64,000 bases of DNA, taken from the NCBI GenBank assembly GCA_010405405.1, contig MU004244.1:65895-129894 (forward strand), given 5' to 3'. Under the pieces are notes generated by a model that was given only the letters and a program-made list of their open reading frames with translations, was not told the origin of the DNA and ran no database searches. How positions within the stretch are numbered: the first letter of the stretch is position 1; every line of letters starts with the position of its first letter. The stretch comes from Microthyrium microscopicum. Lineage: Eukaryota > Ascomycota > Dothideomycetes > Microthyriales > Microthyriaceae. This document shows positions 9,692 to 20,242 of the stretch, in pieces. Both the position numbers and the translations under genes were made by a program.

Positions 9692-10827
9692 CTACCAACC
9701 ATCTTGAGTATCGTTATTAGGTGGTGGACGCGGATCAGGCACGCAAGGAGTTGGCCGCAAATCCATGTTCCCTTCGAATATCCAATCGTTTGCGGGTGTC
9801 TGCATCGACCAGATGCGCGGCACGGGATGTTGCTGCGGCACCTGTTGCTGTTGCCGTTGCTGGTAGTGATGTCCACCCTGATGGCCCTGCTGAGGTCGGG
9901 AGGTGTTGTCGTCTTCTTCGTGATGCATTTGCTGGACGTTGGCTTCCTCGTCAATGACAGAAGGTTGGCGATAATTACCACTTGAAGCAGCAGGTGCTTT
10001 TGTAGCTAATTGAGCGGGTTGCGGTGGATCCAGACGAATTGGGCTCGGGAAGAAGTTAGATGCCGTTGGATTTAGGCGCGGCGTGTCTGGGATGAGCTCT
10101 TGCGCACGGCGAATTGGGATATTAGTATCTTGAGGACGACGAATCGGGATTGCAGCATTCGCTCGTGGTCGCTGGAAGTTTCCCTGAGGAGAAGCCTTGC
10201 CGCGAGGCGCTCGTGAAACACCTCGAGTGGCAGGGGCGTAATCGTACGATTGCTGGCAATTGTATTGCATGTCTGGATAGTGATGCCCGCGTTGTGCTTG
10301 ACCGTGTTGTGCATTCCCAAACTGAGTTTGTCTATGGCTTTGGTCTTGGTACTGCGTGTTCTGGAATTGTTGAGTTTGGTGAGCGCCATTTTGCTGATAC
10401 TGAGCGCCTCGCGTATTCAGACGTTGCGCATTGTTCTGCTGCTGAATTGTCGCGCCTTCCTGGTTTTGGTCGTAAGGACCATTATGTCCTTGGTTTCCTC
10501 GTGGAGCAGGCATATAATACTGTTCTGCTTGATTGAAGTAATGGGCCTGCTGTGACTCGTAGTAGTTAGCAGCCGTAACTTGGCTTGGGCGAAAGACTTG
10601 TACGAGGTCTGCTTTCTAAGTTAGTACAAGGAGGACCAAGCGCACTCAGAAGTTGGATCAGACTTACCGGAAGGACGATTGTACTGGTAGTGAATTGCGC
10701 TTGGATGCGCAACTGTTGGTGAGTTCAGTGACTCGTTTTGAGTCTCTGGGGCGTCGGGCGGACTTCTATAAGCGAAGACTCCATCCGGAGACTGCAAGTA
10801 GAGGTAAGAGTTTGAGGCGTTATCCAT
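9692..10827 (-). CDS. Gln/Asn/Pro-rich intrinsically disordered protein
   Basis: Two exons, complement(10668..10827) and complement(9692..10608), with a 59-bp intron, give 358 aa. The nearest AG breaks the frame; the next one (GCAG at 10610-10609) restores it. The protein is low-complexity throughout, with runs such as YQQNGAHQTQQFQN, RGN/RGK-type basic patches and a Pro/Arg tail ending PRPPPNNDTQDGW. There is no membrane segment or signal peptide. Composition resembles prion-like or RNA-granule proteins, but that is only a compositional argument. The start MDNASNSYLYLQ is the first ATG of the frame. Confidence 0.72.
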
Positions 10828-12215
10828 GGTGTTGGACTTGACAATTTAAAAACTAGCTGTAGAGTCAGAGAGTGTAGAACTTGTAAGCTATACATAAGAG
10901 CACAGCGCAAGAGACTCAGCAGAAGTGAGAGCAATTTGGTGAAAAGGTTGTTGGAGGTTTGCGGGCGTTGGAAAATCGCGACGAGGAACTCAAGAAATAA
11001 ATTGGGAGGTATTGGGCATTCGCGATGGTTACACATCGTCATTTTGTGTCGACCTTAACGCAGTTCAGACCTTCCAGCCCTCAATAGCTCTTTCTTCGTA
11101 GGAAATGGGGCGTTCGATGAGGTGGAGTGGTGAGCTTCGCTATAGGCTCAGAAATATATTTCCTGAGGTAGATTCTCACTGTCAAATGAGCTACCAGGCA
11201 TATTAAGACTGATTATGGAAATTGCTTCACCTTAAACAAGAGGTATTAGCTGTTCAAAGAAGGCGGAAGCTTTAGAACCATCTTTCTTAAAATTCATGGA
11301 TGGTCACCTCTGGCCAAATTGACGACGCTAGAAGGAAATATACTGTTGATAATTCACCAACACAGTCGAGCCGTTTTATACGTGAATCTTATGCAAGCGC
11401 AACTGCAAAATGTCAGCTTCAAATAACATAATTTGGCAGGCTCAGATGATCAAGCGAGCCTCAAATTGACCAGTAACGAAAGGCAAGCACCTCGATATCT
11501 GTCACTAAAAGATGTCGGGTTCGTATGATTGACCAAACAATCAATATCATACTTGCAACCTTCAGCATTGGGATAAGTATAAATGAACTTGAACTTGAGC
11601 CAACATCCCCATCTATTGCTGTGCATTTCGCGATTGTCTCTTACGGGTGACCAAGTTCACATCAAAGATGTTAGCTTACTACTTTCCTTACAGTAGCTTG
11701 ACCAGAATACGAAAGATTGACCATTTATTCTGATGCGAGCAAGCAACAGTCCCTATGATATATCAACTTATTTATAAGAAGCAGATCATATGGGTGTACC
11801 GTTAGTCAACCATAAGAGCTTACACTAAACTGGATACTGAGCTGCCGCTTGAACGCAATTTCCAGGGAAAACACGATATGACAGAGGACGCTCATCACTC
11901 TCAATCGGCTCTGTAGCTTGGCATGCAAATGATCTGCTCAATTCGTGATACTGAGACCGGATGACATTGGGCAGGCGACTCAAATCTAGAAATGAAGTTA
12001 AGTTCTGGGGCTGTAATCATCATCACGAGGGGGCTAGATGGTACTAGCTAATCTAGCGTTGGAGCTATGACTTCACGGAGATTGTTCTGACATTTTAATC
12101 CCCGAAGATCTTCAGCCTCAATCATGGAACATCCTACACCATATCTTACTATCCTCCCGCTATTTATCTCTTCTGCTTCCATCTCTTTTGGACAGTTCAT
12201 CTCATCATAGTCAAT
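10828..12215. other. Intergenic region between divergent genes
   Basis: 1.4 kb separating the Gln-rich gene (minus) from ATG17 (plus). I see no gene, only short stop-interrupted frames. Confidence 0.5.
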
Positions 12216-13789
12216 ATGGGTAGCCCACAACCTCCCGACTCGCCCAGTTCCTCGGTCGGAAGCCTCGAAGTCGACGAACCATCGCTTGACCAGCTCGTCG
12301 GCATCTTTCTCGCGTCCAAACGATCACTCCTGTCGACAGAGCAAGTCAGACGAGCCCAAGAGATCGTTGATACAGGGCGAGGAGCCGTAGAAGAAAATGC
12401 TGTGCTGACCGCTCGCAACTCATTTGTTCGATATGCGGTTTCCGTGCAGCTTGAATCGTTGGAGGCCATCAGACAAGGCGTAAGGGTGGTGGAGTCTGAT
12501 GGGCAACTGGAGCTCAAGGTATGGACACTAAAAGGCCGAAAGCGGTGGCAGCCAACTCAAAACTTGTATAGGAAACCGTGAGAACACTGGACCAAGCCTC
12601 CGCCCGACTAAACGAGACCCTCGAATCCTTACGCAATACTATGGTCGAAGCAGCATTCCGACCACCAGATGAAGAACCAAAGTGTCTCTTCGATTTCGTC
12701 GATGAGAAAGGAGTGGATGAACTCTACGATTCTATAAAGCAGAGCATGGATAAGTTTGATGTTTCAAGGAAGAGTTTGGTCGATACTTCAGCCTCGTTTG
12801 ATGATGACCTGAAAATGATCACCGATGCTTTGGAGCCCCAATCGGAAGCGGAAGATCAATACATCAATGAGGAAGATGATTCGCCAATTCCATCATTCTT
12901 CTACTCGCTCGAGTCAAATGCCACAGAGGTGGCGTCACATTTGGAGGGGTTGGTCAAACACTACGATCTTTGTATATCGGCGCTGAGACATACTGAAGGT
13001 GGAGGCGAGGCAATGCTAAAGTTCACACAAGTGGATATTGGCCAAGATCAAGGACTCGAAGGTCTCGGCCTGGGAATCACCAAATTCGACGAAGAATCAG
13101 CGCCGAAATCACTAGGCCCGGAAGAGCATGCAGCAATGTTGAAAGTCCTCACGAAAGATGCCGGAGAAGTTGATGAGGTAGTTATCGAAATCAGCGATCG
13201 TTTGGCTGATATGGAAGAACATTTGTCGCAAATTCAGACTTACATCACCATGTTACGAGCTACGACAGCAAGACAGCAAAATGCCCTTCGTGTGATCAAG
13301 ACTGTCAGCGAACATGTACCGACTTACATACATTCTTGCGCCGACTTTCAAGCGGCTTGGGAAGAGGAGAAAGATATTCTAGCTACCAAAGTTGATGAGA
13401 TTGAAGGCCTGCATGACTTTTACATTGCATTTGGCTCAGGATACGATAATCTCATTCTGGAAGTTCAGAGAAGGCGACAAGTGAAGCGTGAGATGGAGAA
13501 GATCGCCAAAAAGGCTATGACTGAGATAAGCAAACTTTACAAAGGTATGTTTCCCGTTGTGTATGTTGAGAGGTTGTGACTGACATTTACAGCCGATATG
13601 GTCAAACGCGAGGACTTCGGGGTCGAGCATGCAGAATATTTACCCGCAGACATCTGGCCTGGATGGGACAATCCGCCTGCCCAATTTGAAATATCGGTAG
13701 ATGGCGAAGAGGCAACGAAACTTCCAGAGCTACACAAAGACGTAGTGGATAAGGCCATCCGTCGTCTCGATGCAAGAGGAGGTCTTTGA
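12216..13789 (+). CDS. ATG17: Autophagy-related protein 17 (Atg17)
   Basis: Three exons, 12216..12518, 12572..13544 and 13593..13789, give 490 aa with consistent phases. The N-terminus has the family-typical LVGIFLASKRSLLSTEQVRRAQEI spread over residues about 27-50, followed by long helices, and the C-terminus has LPADIWPGWDNPP. Atg17 is the long coiled-coil scaffold of the Atg1 kinase complex and marks the phagophore assembly site at the vacuole, acting with Atg1, Atg13, Atg29 and Atg31. Length is close to other filamentous-fungal orthologues. Both introns have good GTATG donors. Confidence 0.92.
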
Positions 13790-14011
13790 TCTAATGTTGA
13801 CTAAGAGTCTCGATACACTGATATGCTCAAAACCATCTACGCAATTGGATGTTTAGCACCGGAGTGCCTATGTATGCTTATCCGTGTATATGTCAAGCCG
13901 CTATGCTACCTTACATATCAATCATGAGCATACCAGCATCATGTAACCTCCCATCAGTCAACGCCAGTTGTACAGCCATTTACACTGATATTATAATTAG
14001 CTTCATTAGTA

Positions 14012-15919
14012 TCACCGCTTCCAGTGCCAATGCCAATACCGCCAAATGAGCCAATTCCGTATACTTTGCGACCCATCCTGCGTTTCCTGTTGCTTCTCTT
14101 GCTCCTCTTCCTTGACTTCGTCGTCAACTGTGTTGTTCATCGATATGTTGATTGCCGTCTCTGGTGTTCGTGGGACCTGCATCTCTTCTTCCAGTATTAT
14201 TGATTGTCTCATGTTCCTCCCGTGGGCCCTCAAATCCTGCGCTCTCGTATGCTGCGCTTGACCGTCCAGCGTTTGTCCATCCAGTGTTTGTCCTTCCAAT
14301 GTTTGGCCAAGAATCGTTCGCTCGTCCTTCGTTAGTGGATCTTGCGTACTCCCAAAGTCCAACCACCCATCCCGTCTGCCAACAGCACAGAATTCCCTCA
14401 GATCCAGAATAACATCACTCGCAACATCCCATCCCGCAGTCCCCACGCATCCCTGTCTTCGTTTTATCCATTCTACTCTTTGGACGCTGGCTAACCACCC
14501 ACCCTTACCGCCCTTGTCACCAGGCCCTCCTTTTCCACCTCTCCACCACCTTCCCCCACCCTTCTCTACTTGCATATCCTCCTCATCCACATACTCACTA
14601 ATACCCAATGGTACATGCATATACCTCCCGTACACGGACGTATTTTTCGTATTATGAAGCCAGCGCAAACCAGCTTCCGGCCCAGGAAGCCAGTGCAACA
14701 TCGTCCACGTCAGCACGTCCGCTTGCGACCAGAAGGGGAGGTGGTGTGTGCTATACAATTGGTCCAGTATTGTGGCAAGGAGGCCGGCGGGAGAGTCGCA
14801 GAGGGCGAAGGAGATGGTTTGTGGTCTAAAAATGCCTGCTCTGGTTGCAGGTGCTTGGGTGTTGGTGTTGTCGGGGATATTGCAAGAGGCGGAGGAGTTA
14901 GTGGTATGCGAGGGCGAGAAGAAGTTAATGAAGGGGATTCGTGAGAAGGCGGTCTTAAGATATCCCGGTTTACTGAGTGGCTGAAACTGTGTTGGAGGAG
15001 GTGGTGGATTTGACGTATGGACTCCTACACAATGTGCTGGATAGTTCATGGCCAGCATTCGTGCGATGGGGAACCCCCTATTGGAATATATTAGCATACT
15101 CCCTTGCCATACAAGACAGGGTTTACTTACGATTGCGACGCATGCACCACGTACTTCCTATACTCAAGTTTCTCCATCAACTTATCATATAAATCCGCCG
15201 TCTCCTTCACACCAAAGCCCTCCTGATTACTCGCATCGCTAAATCCAAAGCCAGGAATACTCGGTGCAACGACATGGAAGCTGGGCGAATCTTCGGTAGA
15301 ATGTAGATGTGTTGGTATAGGACTTGTTAGGGGTCCAATGATCTTGGTGATTTCGTAGAAAGAGCCAGGAGAACCGTGGACGTAGAGTAGGGGGATGGCA
15401 TCTGGTGCTGTTGAGGGTCTGTGAACGAAATGGATTCGTAGGGATTCCTCGGCCGTCTTGTTCTCGTCTGATCGGTCACTAGGTACAAGTGGTTTGGATG
15501 GATTGACATTGCTGATTGGAATGCTGAGTGTCGTTCGGAATTGAGGAAGTTCTTGGTTGATAGTCGCTTCTTGATTGCGCCAGTTGAACTTTTCTAACCT
15601 AGAGTGACAGAATTAGCAGTCTGTGGGTATGTCTTCGGCATCTATGTTACCAGAAATCAATTAAAGGTTCAAGAGCTGCTTTGGGAGTACCCAATGTCCA
15701 ATTTTGATCGTTGATGGAGTCTGGCTCTCTTGGTAATCTCGTCAGTTCGAGTTTCCGTCTCGTAAGTTGAAGATATCTAGTCGAGACCTAGTAATCATAT
15801 TAGCTTCAGGCGGTTCTTTGGTATAGTAAGCTGGAGTATACAGATCAAGAACGTACGTGAATCTTATAAGGCTGTATATCTGTAGGTAAATCCACCTGGC
15901 CGTCGCTGGCACCCTCCAT
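14012..15919 (-). CDS. Epoxide-hydrolase-like protein lacking catalytic residues
   Basis: Four exons, complement of 15857..15919, 15651..15787, 15131..15598 and 14012..15077, give 577 aa with consistent phases. The epoxide hydrolase N-terminal domain is clear (RRKLELTRLP, FNWRNQEATINQ, LPQFRTTL), as is the oxyanion motif LLYVHGSPGSF. The nucleophile elbow, normally GGDxGS, reads HASQSGFPIAR, with Gln where the catalytic Asp belongs. The usual GGHFAALE near the C-terminus reads GTAGWDVASDV before DLREF, so the catalytic His is absent. A Gly/Lys/Trp-rich insert and a tail with GQTL(D/E) repeats extend the protein well past the normal length. It is probably a pseudoenzyme or a recently decayed enzyme; no stop or frameshift breaks it. 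Confidence 0.82.
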
Positions 15920-16664
15920 GACAAAGAAGTCTCATTATCGCCTACTGAAAAAACACGAGAAACAGAATCCGCCTCAGCTACCACACTTGTATAAGAATTA
16001 TCCAAAAAGTTTCAAAAGCACTATTTAGAGAAACTGTTTCAAAAGACTCTTGAGCCTCATGCAACCAACAATAAACCAACAAAACACTAAACTCAACCAG
16101 GCAAGCGAGTGTGGCAGAACACGTTTAGGCGCCTGCAGAATATAGAAAATGGTTAGAAGCAAAGAGTACGCGTAAATGGGCGGATAAGTGAGTAATGAAA
16201 TATTATTCGCTACGGCACTAAAGATGAGCAATTAGACGGGGATATTGAAGGAGTAAGTGGCCGCGCCTAAGGCTTCAAATGCCTTGACACGCTCGAGTCT
16301 GGACCACGCGAGGAACCATGGACCGGGCTTGGTCGATTTCATTTCATTCATTTCGTTCATTTAACCAGAGAGATTAGGCAGCGCGAATAAACTATTCGTC
16401 TGTGGTCCAATCACTGTTGCATCCATTGATCCGCAACTCAAGACAGGGCTGACCGTTGGTGGATGGTTGTTTGACAGGGGTTGAGTTTGATCAACATTGC
16501 TGCGCCACAGCACCAGACTCATTCGCCACAGCTCTGTGGCGACAGACAAGGGGTCCAATTGTCGATCTTTTTGATATTGAGGACTGATCTTCTCTTTTGA
16601 AGTGCTATTTATGTCCCTCTGACGTTCAACTGCATGGAAATCGCCCACTATGTGCTTGTGGAAG
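15920..16664. other. Intergenic stretch
   Basis: Upstream of the epoxide-hydrolase-like gene and downstream of HID1, both on the minus strand. No gene seen. Confidence 0.55.
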
Positions 16665-19627
16665 TTACAAGTCCCGTGGAACCGTGCCCTGCGTGTTGAA
16701 GCTACCAGTATTGCCACCCACCACTGGAGAATTCGGTGTGCTCCCACGCATACCAGCAGTTGTCGGTGATCCGCGAAATGACAGACTTCCAATACGGCTC
16801 ACCAAATTACTCCCAACCGCATCCACGGCTCCTCTAGGCGCCAGCAGTGACGGGGTTTGCGCAGCAGTCGCCTGCACGTGGAAGAGTTTGATATACGTGC
16901 CATTCCAGACACCGGCTGTGCCTTTCGATACGAGCATTTCTGCTGCGAATATGAAGCCCCAGAGTAGGGACTCGTACCAGCCCATTGAGAGCGGACTCCA
17001 TTCAAAGAGGTGGACGCGAATTGCGGATGGATCGATACCGCGAACTGTGGCTCGTCTAATTGCGGCTAGGATCACGGAAGTGTCTTCGGAAGTTGGCTCG
17101 GGAACTTGACTGGAGAGTTCCTCTAGTAGTGTGAGAATGGTATGCAGCGGCAACTCCGGCTGCCAACTTTCAATCTGGGTCTTGTGTTAGCACATGCAGG
17201 GACAATATCAGGCCTTATCTTTAGAGTGATGCAAAGTCCCAGGAGGTGTTGATCTCATCCTGAAGCCATGACTATGGTGCAGTATAGCTTGATGAAGGAA
17301 GGAAAAGCACTTACCCATTCCGCACTCGGTTGGAAGGCGCCCGCATGCGTAGCCGTTGGTGCTAAGCTATGTAAACTCGAAATACTGTTCGTTCGCGAAA
17401 ACGACCTCTGGCCAATAGGCATCTTCCCCCTAGCTTTTTCAGACATGCCTCTAAGTTGTGTTGGCAAAGCTTCATCTGCCGAACTCGCCACGGACGCTGC
17501 TAGAGCGCTATCAATGGACTCATTCGCAAGTGATTCATTAGTCGCGGGTCGTTGAAGAGGTCGTCGTGGATCCTCGTCGTCCGAGTCTTCTTCATCATCA
17601 TCGCCGATTGCAAACGCGCTGTGCTCTTCCGGTACATTGCTAAGATTTGGGCTCCGTATACTAACAGGACTTCTAGCTCCATCCAGTGAGTTGTCGCGCT
17701 CTTGCTGCTCTTTTCGAAGCTGGGCTTGGCGCTCCAATTCTTCTTGGCCGCCTTCGAGGGTGAATTCTCGCAGGGTGACGAAGCGCTTTTTGGATCGTAA
17801 TATTGCGTGGATGACGTTGGTGTTTTCTATTGTCGTCATTAGTATTGAAACAGAGCTGGTAGATGGTACTTACTTGAGTATTGATGTTCCACAATTGCAT
17901 TCAGGACTTCGAGCAATGACTGGAGTAAAGAGTGGTTTGTCTCGTTCGCAAAGAGAAATGAGGGGCTAGACATGGAAGCCAACAGCTGCAGGAGTTTTGA
18001 ACTTGTTGCTCTTGCAAGATTTTCGAGATAGGGTGCGACATTGTTCAAGATGGCAAGTAGTGCAGGATATATGGCTTCTAGGCGGCCCTTGCCAGTGGTG
18101 AGAAGTGTATGAATTGACTTGCTGACGTTAGTATTTGTCCCCAACCATACGACAATTTCAAACTCACGGTGATTAGGTAGTCTGCATATGTTCCATGGAA
18201 ATTAGGTATCCGTATGCTCTGCGGTAACGTCTCCTGTCCCTCAAATCTCTTGTTCAGGCTCTTGCCGAAGTTTCGCTCTACGCTCATCGTCTGCAAGACG
18301 AAAACGCACATCCGAATTAATCCTTGCTTGGCGGGATCCATCTTGTTCTCCAATGCATAGAAGAGAACGAGTATGACAAAGTCGTGGGATCGATCGGTGT
18401 CTATTATGAAAGAGCGGAATCGTTTGTTGCATTGCAGAGCTTCCCAGAAGAGCATTATCATCTCAGGAGCCCAAGTCAGTGATTTTTGGCTACCAGGTAG
18501 ATATGATGAATTTGCTTGCATAGGCTGGTTCAAGATACGTGTCATTCCATCGACCAGAAACTGAAAGTCCTGGGGTCGATGAAGTCTACCCAAGAAATGC
18601 CGGAAATAGTTCTTGGGTACGACGCCATGTTGTGTTTCCGGAATGGGATATAGTACGAGGACGAGAAGTAGTTGCAGACAGTAGGTGACCAGCAACTGTT
18701 TGTTATCCCGGAATACCACATGATCATAAGGAACCCTCCAGGCTGCTGGGTTGTATTTGAGAGTAGTGTTGAGAAGGGAGCAGAGAAGAGATAGGACGGT
18801 CTGCTTGTCTGCACAGCTGGTCAGGTAGGTAGTGGCTCTGACTCCTGTGACCGGCAAGATGTTAGCTGGCATGTACATTCCTTTGCCGCACATGACAAGT
18901 AGCAGCCTCAGAATCTCTTTGCGATTATTTTCATATTCCTTGGTAGAGTTGACTGGAGTATGACATCCAACACCTGTCTGCCAGATCGCATACGACACTT
19001 TTGGTTTTCCGGGTGGAGCTTTTGGAAGAGTGAACTCTGAGTAGAACAAGAGGTCCACCAGCGTGTCAATCAGTTCCTCCCCGAGAGGTCTTCCTTTCGG
19101 CTGCTCTTCTGCTTCATCATTGTCTGCCGTGTCCGTGCCGTTTGCTCCATCAAAGAGGACCTCTGTTCTAGCTCCAGTTTGTCTCATAGGTATCGCTCTG
19201 GGTGCCCAGAAGAAGGTATCTTCCCATGCGGCCAAGCTATCGGCTTCGTACACAAAGGGCAGCACTCTGCTTAGTATTCTAACGCAATTTAGAGCATACC
19301 GCTCTGGCGCGAGTTCGGGGTCAGGGAAGGCAGGTGTATTTCTCAGTTCAATCAGTTTATTGCAGGCGGTAAGTATGAGAGTTTCCAAGTTTCCCAGAGC
19401 ATTGTCTCGTGTACGGCGGACGTCAGTAGGTGAGAAGAGGGTGAAGATGTCCTCTGCGGATTCGGGTAGCTCCCAGAACTAAAGTCGCAATGAGATTTTG
19501 ACCACGATGACGATGCGTATAGTGTACTTACACCATTCCAATAGCCATCGTTGTTAGGAATGTCCTTCTGTTCTGAAAGCTTGAAGATGCCCTGCTTGAA
19601 CACCAGCTTGGAATCGGAAGCGCCCAT
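16665..19627 (-). CDS. HID1-family (dymeclin-related) Golgi trafficking protein
   Basis: Five exons, complement of 19532..19627, 18168..19478, 17874..18117, 17315..17826 and 16665..17174, give 890 aa; every junction keeps phase. The N-terminus MGASDSK fits N-myristoylation at Gly2, a known property of HID1, and the following KLVFKQGIFKLSEQ and FWELPESAEDIF blocks are typical of the family. The body is helical with conserved segments such as YADYLIT and, at the C-terminus, IRVHLFEWSPLSMGWYESLLWG. HID1 acts at the trans-Golgi in sorting of secretory cargo. A Ser/Asp/Glu-rich low-complexity stretch lies in exon 4. The gene is divergent from XPB. Confidence 0.92.
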
Positions 19628-20242
19628 GTTGACCGGTGGGATCAGGACATAGGAATCTGATGATACACAGCTGGCGACTGGCGACAGAAATGATCGTGAA
19701 TGACGCAAAGCAGAAATAGAGAAAGTTGTTTTGTTTGTAGGGCAGAGAATATAGTGTTTGCAGTAATTAAGGAAAGGCTCACAGGCTCTTAGCCTTTAGG
19801 TTCACAGGTTAACTGGTTGTCGTCTGATCCCCTCCAGGGAAAGGCTGCGTATGAGTGCTAGCCACGCTAGAGCCGAGAGAGCTTTCTAGATCCGATCTAA
19901 TCTTCCAATATACCCGATCTACCCGATATAAAGTGAGTTGAGCTTGAGGTGCTGAACAATCATAACTTCGACGGCCTCAACCTTTCACTACACCCTCATT
20001 CCTCCACAATACCTTCACCCGCTTCCTTCCTTTTCTGAGCGCTCTTACAGTCCTCGCCTGTCCAACGCTTCTTCTGTCACTCGCTGTTTCGCCACTCTAG
20101 TCTTAAAAATACTCAGCACTTGAGATCTTCCCCGCGCCTTTCTGTTCGCCTCTACCTATCATCAGTCCATGCTGGTAACAATCTCAGCACAAGATCTCGT
20201 CAGACTTCTATAAAGCTCTCACTCTCCCACTTCGCGTAAGCC
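19628..20242. other. Divergent promoter region HID1 / XPB
   Basis: 615 bp between two divergent housekeeping genes. The XPB side is pyrimidine-rich (C/T tracts about 19980-20170), usual for fungal transcript leaders. No gene seen. Confidence 0.6.
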
